Notes under the pieces: model-generated
What the model was told of the DNA's origin: nothing
The model's input: only the letters and a program-made list of their open reading frames with translations
The model's database searches: none
Shown: positions 11,201 to 18,654 of the stretch, in pieces
How positions within the stretch are numbered: position 1 is the first letter of the stretch
Layout: each line of letters begins with the position of its first letter
From: Acidovorax sp. 69
GTDB taxonomy: Bacteria; Pseudomonadota; Gammaproteobacteria; Burkholderiales; Burkholderiaceae_C
Reading direction: 5' to 3'
DNA length: 64,000 bases
Assembly (NCBI RefSeq): GCF_002797445.1
Contig: NZ_PGEP01000001.1
Span: 2,418,501 to 2,482,500, forward strand
Position numbers and translations under genes: made by a program

Positions 11201-11859
11201 TCCGCTGGAACGACCCCCGCCGGGGCCTGGTGCCGCCTGCGCAGTTCATCCCGATCCTGGAAGAAACCGGTCTCATCTACGACGTGGGCCACTGGGCGCT
11301 GCGCCAGGCGCTGGCCGACAACCTGCGCTGGCGCCAGTCGGGCTTTGCGCCCTTGCGGGTGGCGGTCAACGTCTCGATCTTGCAGTTGCGGCACAGGGGT
11401 TTCATTGCCGAGGTGCGCGATGCCGTGGCCCATGACGCCGAGGCTGCCATGGGGCTGGAGCTGGAGATCACCGAAAGCATGGTGATGGACGATGTGGAGC
11501 GCAGTACGCAAAGCCTGCACGCTCTGCGCGAGATGGGCATCACCATCGCCATTGACGACTTTGGCACCGGGTTCTCCTCCCTGAGCTACCTGGCCAAGCT
11601 ACCGGTGGACACGCTCAAGATCGACCGCTCCTTCATCATGAACATGGCCACAGGACCGCAGGGGCTGGCGTTGGTGTCCACCATCGTCAATCTGGGGCAC
11701 TCGCTGGGCGTGAAGGTGGTGGCCGAGGGGGTGGAAACCGATGAGCAATCCCGCCGCTTGGCGTTGCTGGGTTGCGATGAGATTCAGGGCTATCTGTTCA
11801 GCAAGCCTGTGACGGCCGAGGTGTTTGAAGCGCAGTTTTTGCAAGTCTTGGTGGGGTGA
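8221..11859 (+). CDS. REC-GAF-PAS-PAS-GAF-GGDEF-EAL protein, probable c-di-GMP phosphodiesterase
   Basis: A 1212-residue cytoplasmic protein. Approximate domains: receiver 3-120 (Asp52 in SDILMP), GAF 175-325, PAS 350-470, PAS 475-600, GAF 610-765, GGDEF-like 775-940, EAL 955-1205. The GGDEF signature is replaced by GINSF at 863-867, so cyclase activity is unlikely. The EAL domain looks intact: EAL at 991-993, EITESMVMDD, IDDFGTGFSSLSYL with the metal-binding Asp pair at 1112-1113, and VAEGVET. The likely role is breakdown of c-di-GMP controlled by phosphorylation of the receiver and by ligands of the GAF/PAS domains. It is the last gene of the kinase-receiver operon and is followed by a GC-rich hairpin at 11878-11899. 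Confidence 0.92.
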   Translation: MAKILVVDDLPANRALVVTLVGHSGHQALEAADGAEALALVRAERPDLVISDILMPTMDGYEFVRQLRADYGLAATQVIFYSAHYREQEARNLALACGVTQVLVKPCEPQDILAAIEQALSQGVPQALVSLEHGFQTRHLQLLTDKLTGNIAELEAMNRRLAALTDLNLQLASERDPQVLLANVCRGARDLVGAQYAVLCVVRKHSDSTITCTSGIESALTGPQDLPRELPVVSHGRLGQLRADRRSERLVNPGGNPSEIGLPASYPPLHTGLIAPITSLSFSYGWICLANKQGAEAFSADDEKVLAILGAQVGRIYENGSLYIEIQKHAEQLQVEVFERQRAVDELRASKASLRRAQALAKITHVISGRDGAFESWLDTLPDMLGLEPEAMPQSARDWLALVHPDDRDMFRQHALQAATLGARMDFTYRVLRGDGQMLHLRQVMEPLEDEAGRGEQGRWFNTIQDITKEKRAEEELNESDRRFNNMLDKVEMISLMLDCEGRITYCNDYLLRKTGWQRDEVFGRNWFELFLPPEVGNVRGVFADVLADRPSAWHYDNEILTRSGERRLVHWNNTVLRSVGGQVTGVAALGEDITERREAERKIKRLNRVYAMLSGINTLIVRVRQRDELFREACRVAVEHGQFKIAWIGRVDRGLNQVVPVALSGSESDFLMDIKDRLWLYDVPTPGESLSAGVIRSQSPVVCDDVVNDPRIVLSEQLVTRGVASIAVLPLLVAHDVVGVLALFADEVGFFDDAEMRLLTELAGDIGFAMDHLDKEDRLSYLAYYDEITELPNRTLFLERSGQHLRPREGAKAVLGIALMDISRFRIVNDTLGRQVGDELLKQVAQRLQQAAGDMYDVARIGINSFGIAVTEARDAGAVAVAVDHLMRACFDAPFALGGTELRMAAKAGVALYPMDGHDAETLLRNAEAAVNKAKASADSLLFYTSEMNTRVAEALSLEGRLREALAQGQFVLHYQPKLHLASGTIAGAEALIRWNDPRRGLVPPAQFIPILEETGLIYDVGHWALRQALADNLRWRQSGFAPLRVAVNVSILQLRHRGFIAEVRDAVAHDAEAAMGLELEITESMVMDDVERSTQSLHALREMGITIAIDDFGTGFSSLSYLAKLPVDTLKIDRSFIMNMATGPQGLALVSTIVNLGHSLGVKVVAEGVETDEQSRRLALLGCDEIQGYLFSKPVTAEVFEAQFLQVLVG

Positions 11860-11877
11860 CGCCACCCTGAAAAGGCA

Positions 11878-11899
11878 ACGCCGACCCGGGGGTCGGCGT
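11878..11899. terminator. Candidate hairpin between convergent genes
   Basis: A 10-bp inverted repeat, ACGCCGACCC/GGGTCGGCGT, with a two-base centre (effectively a shorter stem with a small loop). It lies between the convergent EAL gene and mmsB. No strong T-run follows, so termination is uncertain. Confidence 0.55.
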
Positions 11900-11951
11900 C
11901 CATGCCCGCAGTGAGCGAATGCGTTTCGCTCAGCTTTCCTGTTGACCCCTC

Positions 11952-12836
11952 TTACCCCTTCTGCACCATCTTGATGATGCTGGAGAAGTCCAGCGCGCCA
12001 TGGCCGGCAATGCTGTGTGCGGCGTACAGGTTGCGCGCCAGACCGCCCAGCGGGGTGCTGGCCTTGACCGCTGCGGCATTCTCTTGCGCCAGGCCCAGGT
12101 CCTTGAGCATCAGGTCCGTGCCAAAGCCGCCCGCGTAGCCCTTGCTGGCGGGCGCAGTTTCCATCACGCCCGGCATGGGGTTGTACTTCTCCAGCGCCCA
12201 GTTGCCGCCCGAGCTGCGGCGCATGATCTCGCTCAGCACCTTGGGGTCGAGGCCGTTGGCCACGCCCAGGGCGATGGCTTCGCTGGTGCCGGCCATCAGG
12301 ATGCCCAGCAGCATGTTGTTGCAGATTTTGGCCGTCTGGCCTGCCCCTACGGCACCGGCGTGGAAGATGTTGGCGCCCATTTTTTCGAGCAGGGGGCGTG
12401 CGCGCTCCAGTGTCGCCACCTCGCCACCCACCATGAAGGTCAGCGTGCCGGCAATGGCACCGCCCGTGCCGCCCGAGACGGGGGCGTCGATGAAGTCCAC
12501 ACCCCGTGCCTTGGCGGCCTCGGCCACCTTGCGCGAGGTGGCGGCAGCGATGGTGGAGCAGTCAATCACCAGCGTGCCGGCGGGCAGTTGCGCCAGCAGC
12601 TCGCCCTGGCCCAGAAAAAGCGAATCCACATGCTGGCTGGCGGGCAGCATGCTGATGACCACCTCGGCGCCTTGTACGGCGGCCTTGGCGTCGGCGGCCA
12701 CTGGCACACCGTCGGCAGCGAGTTTGTCGCGCGCGGGTTGCGAGAGGTCGAACGCGCTGACGGTGTGGCCTGCCTTGTGCAGGTTCAGGGCCATGGGGCC
12801 GCCCATGTTGCCGAGGCCGATGAATGCGATTTTCAT
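11952..12836 (-). CDS. mmsB: 3-hydroxyisobutyrate dehydrogenase
   Basis: Oxidises 3-hydroxyisobutyrate to methylmalonate semialdehyde with NAD in valine breakdown. 294 residues. The N-terminal Rossmann motif IAFIGLGNMGGPMALNLHKAG, the substrate stretch DAPVSGGTGGAIAGTL, and GAGQTAKICNNMLL with the catalytic Lys all match the beta-hydroxyacid dehydrogenase family. GGFGTDLMLKDLGLA near the C-terminus is typical of MmsB. It lies on the same strand as the acyl-CoA dehydrogenase and mmsA, separated by two small genes, consistent with one catabolic cluster. A dispersed repeat lies just upstream at 12889-12943. Confidence 0.93.
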   Translation of the reverse strand: MKIAFIGLGNMGGPMALNLHKAGHTVSAFDLSQPARDKLAADGVPVAADAKAAVQGAEVVISMLPASQHVDSLFLGQGELLAQLPAGTLVIDCSTIAAATSRKVAEAAKARGVDFIDAPVSGGTGGAIAGTLTFMVGGEVATLERARPLLEKMGANIFHAGAVGAGQTAKICNNMLLGILMAGTSEAIALGVANGLDPKVLSEIMRRSSGGNWALEKYNPMPGVMETAPASKGYAGGFGTDLMLKDLGLAQENAAAVKASTPLGGLARNLYAAHSIAGHGALDFSSIIKMVQKG

Positions 12837-12888
12837 GGTGTCTATCTCCTTGGTGTCGTTGTGATGCTGAATGGATAATGGTGGTATG

Positions 12889-12943
12889 AATTTGATAGCT
12901 GCTAGCGCTTATCCATCAATCGCTAGAGGCCAAAAAGGCTTGA
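12889..12943 (+). repeat. Dispersed palindromic repeat, reference copy
   Basis: Reads TTTGATAGCTGCTAGCGCTT, then a spacer, then ATCGCTAGAGGCCAAAAAGG and CTTGAAT. Inner arms CTAGCG (12902-12907) and CGCTAG (12921-12926) can pair. It sits between the end of the DUF488 gene and mmsB. It is the clearest copy of a family also seen at 13883, 26990, 40723, 48531, 49793 and 55664. Confidence 0.75.
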
Positions 12944-12946
12944 ATA

Positions 12947-13348
12947 TCAGTCGATGAGGTCTGCGCCACGGGTGTGTAGTTCGGTGCGAAGCACCGAGCG
13001 GTGGCAGCGCGCTTCATCCTCGCAATAGCAGCCCAGCGACATCGCACTGTGGTGCGACAGCGCGGCCAGCAGGTCCAGCGTGCGGCTGGCCTCGGGCTGG
13101 GCCAGCTCCTTGCGGAATTGCTTCACAAAAGCATCCCACTCCTTGTCCCCTTCCTTGCCGGTTTGCGCCTGCTGGCCCTGGGCCATCAAGTCGGCGCTGG
13201 GGGACAGCAGGGGGTACCACACGTCGTAATAGTCGCGACTGGCGAACTCGGCCTTGGGCACACCACGCGGCGGGCGGCGCACGGTGCCGATGCGGGTGCC
13301 TTCCCCCACAGCGCGTGGGGTGCCAAGGCGGACGATGCGAAGGGGCAT
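12947..13348 (-). CDS. DUF488 family protein
   Basis: 133 residues. Family features include RIGTVRRPPRGVPKAEFASR near the start, YYDVWYPLLSPS, and the C-terminal LGCYCEDEARCHRSVL, the Cys-rich motif that marks DUF488. The function of the family is not established. It lies between mmsB and the TfoX-like gene on the same strand, but nothing links it to valine metabolism. The stop codon is at the edge of the repeat 12889-12943. Confidence 0.85.
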   Translation of the reverse strand: MPLRIVRLGTPRAVGEGTRIGTVRRPPRGVPKAEFASRDYYDVWYPLLSPSADLMAQGQQAQTGKEGDKEWDAFVKQFRKELAQPEASRTLDLLAALSHHSAMSLGCYCEDEARCHRSVLRTELHTRGADLID

Positions 13349-13382
13349 GGGGGTGGATTCCAGGTGGGGCAGGGCAGAGGTC

Positions 13383-13871
13383 TCAGTCGTCGGCCTCGAA
13401 GATGCTGTGCTTTTTGGTCGCGGGTTGTGCCGCAGCGGGGGCGGTAGCGCGGGCTGTGGGTCTCTTTCCCCGGGTCGTGGTGGCGGGTGCCTTCTTGGCG
13501 GCAGCAGTTGATTTGGCCTTGCGTGGCGGCGTGGCCTTGGCCAGCGGGTTGTAGGCCAGGGCTTCGTCCAGCCAGAAGCTCCACTGCATCCGCGTGGTGT
13601 AGCCGTTGGGTTCCACCCAGAAGTAGCCCTTCATGCCCCCGCCGGGGGACAGCTCGCGGGTGTTCTGCATCTCCTGCAGCTCGCCGTGGCGATGGGGCGG
13701 CAGGCGCACCAGCAACTCTTCGTTTTTGACCCCAATGCACAGCTTGCCGTCGACAAAGAAGCAGTAGCAGCCAAACATCGTGCGCTCGTCCACATCGCTG
13801 CGCTGCGCGAGGGCCGTGCGCACGGCGTCGATCAGGTGCAGCGTTTCGTCAGACAGAGGGCGGGCGGGCAT
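13383..13871 (-). CDS. TfoX N-terminal domain protein with basic Ala/Lys tail
   Basis: 162 residues. The first 100 match the TfoX/Sxy N-terminal domain: RTMFGCYCFFVDGKLCIGV, LLVRLPP and GMKGYFWVEP. The TfoX C-terminal domain is absent. In its place is a low-complexity basic tail, about 110-155, rich in Ala, Lys, Thr and Arg, which could bind nucleic acid. TfoX in Enterobacteria is a competence regulator; single-domain relatives like this one have no assigned role. A hairpin-forming repeat lies directly upstream at 13883-13931. Confidence 0.8.
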   Translation of the reverse strand: MPARPLSDETLHLIDAVRTALAQRSDVDERTMFGCYCFFVDGKLCIGVKNEELLVRLPPHRHGELQEMQNTRELSPGGGMKGYFWVEPNGYTTRMQWSFWLDEALAYNPLAKATPPRKAKSTAAAKKAPATTTRGKRPTARATAPAAAQPATKKHSIFEADD

Positions 13872-13882
13872 GGGTTTTTAGG

Positions 13883-13931
13883 TCAAATTGGCTGCTAGCG
13901 CATATTGAATATGCGCTGGCAGCTATAAAAA
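13883..13931 (+). repeat. Dispersed palindromic repeat forming a strong hairpin
   Basis: GCTGCTAGCGCATATT at 13891-13906 pairs with AATATGCGCTGGCAGC at 13908-13923 with one mismatch. The flanks TCAAATTG and TATAAAAA match other copies. It lies between the stop of the acyl-CoA dehydrogenase gene and the start of the TfoX-like gene, so it may also affect readthrough or mRNA stability. Confidence 0.75.
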
Positions 13932-13946
13932 CAGGAGTCTCCGCAG

Positions 13947-15113
13947 TTAGCGAATCACCTCCGTCGCATCCCCGTCGAGCATGCGGCGCGCAATGATCAC
14001 CCGCATGATTTCGTTCGTGCCTTCCAGAATCTGGTGCACGCGTGCGTCGCGCAGCAGGCGCTCCAGCGGGTACTCGCGGATGTAGCCGTAGCCACCGTGC
14101 AGTTGCAGCGCGTCGTTGATGACGGTGAAACCCGCATCGGTGGCGAAGCGCTTGGCCATCGCGCAGTAGGTCGATGCATCCCGCGCACCGGCGTCGAGCT
14201 TGCTCGCTGCCAGGCGCACCATCTGGCGCGCGGCAACCAGCTCGGTCGCCATGTCGGCCAGCTTGAACTGCAGCGCCTGAAAACTGGCGATGGGCTTGCC
14301 GAACTGCTTGCGGTCCTGCATATATTGCTGGGCGGCGTTGAGCGCGCCCTGCGCCGCGCCCACCGAGCAGGTGGCTATGTTGATGCGGCCGCCGTCCAGG
14401 CCTTTCATGGCGATCTTGAAGCCTTCGCCCTCGCGGCCCAGCAGGTGGTCGGCAGGGATGTGCACGTTGTCAAAACTGATGGTGCGCGTGGGCTGGCTGT
14501 TCCAGCCCATCTTCTGCTCCTTCTTGCCGTAGCTGATGCCGGGCGCATCGGCGGGCACGGCAAAGGCGCTGATGCCGCTGGCGCCCGAGTTCGCATCGCC
14601 CGTGCGTGCCATGAGCACCAGCACATCGGTGCTGCCCGCGCCGCTGATGAAGGCCTTGCTGCCGTTGATGACGTAGTCATGGCCCACCAGCTCGGCGCGG
14701 GTTTTGAGCGAGGCAGCGTCCGAGCCCGCACCGGGTTCGGTCAGGCAGTAGCTGGCGAGCTTTTCACCCGTGGTGAGCAGCGGCCCCCAGTGGTCGCGCA
14801 CGGCGGGCGTGGCCCAGGTGCCCAGCATCCAGGTTGCCATGTTGTGGATGGTGATGAAAGCGGTGGTGCTGGGGTCGATGGCCGCCATTTCCTCAAACAC
14901 CAAGGTGGCATCCAGCCGGGGCAGGGCGAGGCCGCCCGCGGCTTCGGGGGCGTACAGGCCACAAAAGCCCAGTTCGCCCGCCTTGGCAATGGCGTCCTTG
15001 GGGAAGATGCCTTCTTCATCCCAGTGGGCGGCGTGGGGCGCGAACTCGGCCTGCGCAAAGTCGCGGGCCGTCTGGGCAAAGGCGCGTTGTTCTTCGGTGA
15101 GTTCAAAGTCCAT
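13947..15113 (-). CDS. Acyl-CoA dehydrogenase, probably isobutyryl-CoA dehydrogenase
   Basis: FAD enzyme of 388 residues that introduces the alpha-beta double bond in an acyl-CoA. Signatures are CLTEPGAGSDAASLKTRA, the C-terminal QLHGGYGYIREYPLERLLRD, and HQILEGTNEIMRVIIARR; the Glu of EGTNE is the usual catalytic base in this subgroup. Placement between mmsA and mmsB fits the valine-pathway step isobutyryl-CoA to methacrylyl-CoA. Substrate preference is inferred from context and overall resemblance to ACAD8-type enzymes. A short-chain or 2-methylbutyryl-CoA dehydrogenase is possible. Enoyl-CoA hydratase and hydroxyisobutyryl-CoA hydrolase genes are not in the window. Confidence 0.9.
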   Translation of the reverse strand: MDFELTEEQRAFAQTARDFAQAEFAPHAAHWDEEGIFPKDAIAKAGELGFCGLYAPEAAGGLALPRLDATLVFEEMAAIDPSTTAFITIHNMATWMLGTWATPAVRDHWGPLLTTGEKLASYCLTEPGAGSDAASLKTRAELVGHDYVINGSKAFISGAGSTDVLVLMARTGDANSGASGISAFAVPADAPGISYGKKEQKMGWNSQPTRTISFDNVHIPADHLLGREGEGFKIAMKGLDGGRINIATCSVGAAQGALNAAQQYMQDRKQFGKPIASFQALQFKLADMATELVAARQMVRLAASKLDAGARDASTYCAMAKRFATDAGFTVINDALQLHGGYGYIREYPLERLLRDARVHQILEGTNEIMRVIIARRMLDGDATEVIR

Positions 15114-15142
15114 GGTGTCCGTCTCGGTAGGTTTTTATTGTT

Positions 15143-15559
15143 CTAGGGCTTGGCGGACGGGTGGTCCAGCGTCAGCCAGCGCATCAGGCCCTTGCGGCGT
15201 GCTTCGGTTTCGGTCGTCAAACACGCGTGGTACAGACGCGGCCATTGGGGCTGCGATTCAGCGCTGCGTGTGGCCTGCTTGCACCGTGTGGTGCGCTCGC
15301 GTTGCCAGGCCATGTGCTCCTGGCGCAACTGGGGGCGTTCATGGGCCGACAGGGCGCGCATCACGTCGCCATAGAGGATGGCGATCTGCGTGTCTGCCGC
15401 CTGAAAGGTCTGCACTGCACAGGCATTGGTTTCGTCCACGCTGCCATCGGGCTTGCAGGCAGCGCCAGCCTGGGCTTGGGCACTGGCTCCCATCAGCATC
15501 ACGCATGCAGCACCGAAGACCATGACCCATCCCCGCTTTGTCGTCTTGAAAATTTGCAT
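15143..15559 (-). CDS. LprI/DUF1311-type small exported protein
   Basis: 138 residues with a signal peptide (VMVFGAACVMLMGASAQAQA). The mature part has spaced Cys residues and the pattern NACAVQTFQAADTQIAILY, then LRQEHMAWQRERTTRC and YHACLTTETEARR. This matches the DUF1311/LprI family, some members of which inhibit lysozyme. It lies within the mms cluster but has no evident metabolic link. Its promoter or readthrough control may involve the large palindrome just upstream (15654-15698). Confidence 0.75.
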   Translation of the reverse strand: MQIFKTTKRGWVMVFGAACVMLMGASAQAQAGAACKPDGSVDETNACAVQTFQAADTQIAILYGDVMRALSAHERPQLRQEHMAWQRERTTRCKQATRSAESQPQWPRLYHACLTTETEARRKGLMRWLTLDHPSAKP

Positions 15560-15653
15560 GCCCCGCTTTTACCACCGACCACAGCGGTCGAAACCGGTGC
15601 GGCCCAAGGCCAGCGGAAGCCGCGCAAAGGCCGCCCCGCCGCACTGGCCGCGT

Positions 15654-15698
15654 CCCCTTCCGCATCGCGCTGCGCGCAGCGCGATGCGGACAAAGGGG
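15654..15698. repeat. Large GC-rich palindrome between mmsA and the LprI-like gene
   Basis: CCGCATCGCGCTGC at 15660-15673 and its exact complement at 15676-15689 are separated by only GC. Outer arms CCCCTT and AAGGGG extend the stem past a three-base bulge. There is no T-run, so it is not a standard terminator. It may protect the mmsA 3' end or be a copy of a dispersed element. Confidence 0.7.
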
Positions 15699-15795
15699 CG
15701 GGAGGTCGCGGCTCCCAGCCTGCCTGCGCAAGCTTGGACCTGCCTGAAGGGCTGCCGTTTCCGGCGGTTGCATGGAGGCGCGCTTCGTCCGGGAA

Positions 15796-17319
15796 TTACT
15801 TCAAACTGATCGTCGTGTTCACGCCGTGCGACGTGGTGCTGTCATCAAACCAGCGGGCCGTCACCGTCTTGGTCTGCGTGTAGAACATGATGACCTGCTT
15901 GCCGTAAGGGCCCAGATCGCCCAGCTTGGACGCACGCGAGCCACTGAACGAGAACAAAGGCACTGGCACAGGGATTGGCACGTTGATACCCACCTGGCCC
16001 ACGTCGATGTCTTCCTGGAACTTGCGCGCTGCCGCGCCCGATTGGGTGAAGATGGCCGTGCCGTTGCCGTTGGGGTTGCTGTTGATGAACTCGATGGCTT
16101 CGTCGACGTCAGCGGCCGGCACCAGGGCCAGCACAGGGCCAAAAATTTCCTGGTCATAGATGGCCATGCCGGGTTTCACGTTCGAGAAGATCGTTGGGCC
16201 CACGAAGTTGCCCTTTTCATAGCCGGGCACCACCGGCTTGCGGCCGTCCAGTTCCAGCGTGGCGCCGTCGGCAATGCCGCGTTCGATCAGGCCTTCGACA
16301 CGCGCCAGGGCTGCGCAGGACACCACGGGGCCCACATCGGTGCCTTTTTCGGTGCCACCGTTGACCTTGAGCGTCTTGGCCTTGGCCACCAGGTCGGGAA
16401 TCCACTTTTGGGCCTCGCCCACCAGCACCACCACGGGCAGGGCCATGCAGCGCTGGCCTGCGGCGCCAAATGCGGCACCGGCAATGGCGTTAAGCGATTG
16501 CTCCTTGTTCGCGTCGGGCAGGATGATGGCGTGGTTCTTGGCGCCCATCATGCATTGCGCACGTTTGCCGGCCAGGGTGGCGCGGTTGTACACATGGGTG
16601 CCGACCTTGGTCGAGCCCACGAACGACACGGCCTTAATGTCCTTGTGGTCGCAGATCGCGTTGACGGCCATTTCACCCCCGTGGATCACGTTGAGCACGC
16701 CGGGTGGAATGCCCGCCTCGAGCGCCAGCTCCACCAGGCGCATGGTCACCATGGGGTCTTGCTCGGAGGGCTTGAGCACGAAGGTATTGCCCGTGGCAAT
16801 GGCCATGGGGAACATCCACAGCGGGATCATGGCCGGGAAGTTGAACGGCGTGATGCCTGCGCAGACACCCAGCGGCTGCAGCAGGGTGTAGGTATCCACG
16901 CCACCGGCCACGTTGTTGGCCAGCTCGCCCAGTTGCAGGTTGCCGATGCTGGCAGCGTGTTCGACCACTTCGAGGCCACGGAACACGTCGCCTTCAGCGT
17001 CGGGCAGGGTCTTACCCTGTTCTGCCGTGAGGATGGCGGCCAGCTCGGTCATGTTTTCGCGGATGAGCTGCTGGTACTTCAGGAAGATGCGCGCGCGGGC
17101 GCCGATGGGCGTCTTCTTCCAGGTCTTGAACGCTTCCTTGGCCGAGGCCACGGCGGCATCGATTTCTTCAGCGGTGGCAAAGGGCACACGGGCCAACACC
17201 TCTTGCGTGGCGGGGTTCACCACGTCGCGCCATTCGGTGGTCTTGGACTCGACGAACTGGCCGCCGATCAGCAGCTTGACGGTGGGGGCCAGCGTGGCCA
17301 CGTTGGTGGGTGCGTTCAT
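15796..17319 (-). CDS. mmsA: Methylmalonate-semialdehyde dehydrogenase (CoA-acylating)
   Basis: Converts methylmalonate semialdehyde to propionyl-CoA with NAD and CoA, the last step of valine breakdown. 507 residues. Visible: [44 protein letters not shown], and the catalytic Cys in [27 protein letters not shown] and [11 protein letters not shown] follow. The GQRCMA context is typical of MmsA rather than other aldehyde dehydrogenases. The ATG at 17319 has GGAGAC upstream; the frame is open to 17379 without similarity. It is divergent from a LysR gene, which is the likely regulator. Product propionyl-CoA would feed the methylcitrate operon at 49-54 kb. Confidence 0.95.
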   Translation of the reverse strand: MNAPTNVATLAPTVKLLIGGQFVESKTTEWRDVVNPATQEVLARVPFATAEEIDAAVASAKEAFKTWKKTPIGARARIFLKYQQLIRENMTELAAILTAEQGKTLPDAEGDVFRGLEVVEHAASIGNLQLGELANNVAGGVDTYTLLQPLGVCAGITPFNFPAMIPLWMFPMAIATGNTFVLKPSEQDPMVTMRLVELALEAGIPPGVLNVIHGGEMAVNAICDHKDIKAVSFVGSTKVGTHVYNRATLAGKRAQCMMGAKNHAIILPDANKEQSLNAIAGAAFGAAGQRCMALPVVVLVGEAQKWIPDLVAKAKTLKVNGGTEKGTDVGPVVSCAALARVEGLIERGIADGATLELDGRKPVVPGYEKGNFVGPTIFSNVKPGMAIYDQEIFGPVLALVPAADVDEAIEFINSNPNGNGTAIFTQSGAAARKFQEDIDVGQVGINVPIPVPVPLFSFSGSRASKLGDLGPYGKQVIMFYTQTKTVTARWFDDSTTSHGVNTTISLK

Positions 17320-17476
17320 GGGTTTGTCTCCTGGGGAAGTGTGGGCAGGGTTGGGGCAAAGCGCCCAAAACTTCGCCATCCTAGCTGTGCAGAATTGTTA
17401 GCACAATAGACAATGATGCGCAGTAGATTTGCAAAAATGCACATCGCTGCGACGGATCCACACAGAGGACCACACC
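17320..17476. promoter_or_regulatory. Divergent mmsA / lysR control region
   Basis: Contains a 14-base inverted repeat, ATTGT-TAGC-ACAAT, at 17394-17407, followed by another ACAAT at 17411. Spacing and symmetry suit a LysR-type operator (T-N11-A class). Binding by the adjacent LysR protein is inferred from position. Confidence 0.55.
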
Positions 17477-18427
17477 ATGGACTGGGACAACCTGCGCTAC
17501 TTTCTGGAACTGGCCCGCGCTGGCACGCTGGTCGGCGCCGCGCGGCGTCTTGCCGTGGACCACACCACTGTGGCGCGCCGACTGCAGGCGCTCGAAAAAC
17601 AGGTGGGCTCAGCCTTGTTCGCGCGCGAGGCGGGTGGCCACCGGCTGACTGAGGCGGGCCGCGCCCTGCTGCCCCAGGTCGAGGCCATGGAGGCGGCGTT
17701 TTTGGCGGTGGAAAACGCCGCCCCCGGCGTGCGCCAGGGCCTGCACGGCCTGGTGCGCATCGGCACCACCGAGGGTTTTGGCAACCTGATCCTGGCGCCA
17801 CAACTGGCCCGGTTTGCGCTGGACCACCCCGGCCTGGTGGTGGATCTGCTGGCGCTGCCGCGCCTGGTGCATCTGTCGCGGCGCGAGGCCGACATCGTGA
17901 TCTCGCTGGAGCGACCCGCGCGTGGCGCAGTGCTGGTGGTCAAGCTCACCGACTACGTGCTGCAGTTGTACGGCGCGCGCAGCTACCTGGACCGCCACGC
18001 ACCCATCCACACGGCCGACGACCTGCGGGGCCATACCTTCATCAGCTATGTGGACGACCTGCTGTTCAGCAAAGAACTGCAGATCCTCGACGAACTGCAC
18101 CGCACCGCACACTTTGCGCTGCGCAGCACCAGCATCCTGGCGCAGTACGAGGCCGCACGCGCTGGGGCTGGGCTGGCGGTGCTGCCCGCGTTTGTGGCGG
18201 CGCAAGACCCTGCGCTAATTCCGGTGCTACCAGTGCAGGCGCGGTTTCAGCGCACGTTCTGGATGTCCATGCCGGCCGACAACAAGCATGTGGCGCGTAT
18301 ACAGGCCACCTGGGCGTTCTTGCGCGAAGCGGTGGCGGCGCAGCAGGGGCTGTTGTTGCCGGAGGTGGTTGCGACCGCCCGTGCGTCGCCCCCCCCGACA
18401 AGGCCCAGCGCAAAAGCGGTTGCATGA
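17477..18427 (+). CDS. LysR-family regulator, likely of the mms cluster
   Basis: 316 residues. The N-terminal winged helix shows DWDNLRYFLELARAGTLVGA, followed by LAVDHTTVARRLQALEKQVG. The variant recognition helix VDHTTVARRLQ is found in one LysR subgroup. The effector domain starts near residue 90. The C-terminus is Ala/Pro rich. The ATG at 17477 lies close to GAGGAC and starts exactly at the HTH; 17429 is an alternative. It is divergent from mmsA with 157 bases between starts, which supports control of valine breakdown. The ligand is unknown; a pathway intermediate is plausible. Confidence 0.88.
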   Translation: MDWDNLRYFLELARAGTLVGAARRLAVDHTTVARRLQALEKQVGSALFAREAGGHRLTEAGRALLPQVEAMEAAFLAVENAAPGVRQGLHGLVRIGTTEGFGNLILAPQLARFALDHPGLVVDLLALPRLVHLSRREADIVISLERPARGAVLVVKLTDYVLQLYGARSYLDRHAPIHTADDLRGHTFISYVDDLLFSKELQILDELHRTAHFALRSTSILAQYEAARAGAGLAVLPAFVAAQDPALIPVLPVQARFQRTFWMSMPADNKHVARIQATWAFLREAVAAQQGLLLPEVVATARASPPPTRPSAKAVA

Positions 18428-18654
18428 CATCTGCCATGGCAGGCGCCACGCCCATCGTCGTGCGATGCCGCGTCATGCCAAGGCTTGCCTGGGCTGTTCG
18501 GTCGTTTTGCCAACGCGTTGAAATCGGCGGCAAAGTCCCGGTTAATTCAGCCACCGCGCGATCTGTAGATGCGTAGTCTTGGGCTTTGGGCGACGCAAAG
18601 GGCTTTGGACAGATTGAAGTCACTGGAACTGTCGCCACACAGGAGTTCATGGCA

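Noticed and set aside
8959..11520. Open frame of 853 codons on the minus strand opposite the GGDEF-EAL gene
   Set aside because: Antisense artefact of high third-position GC; the plus strand encodes recognisable domains throughout.
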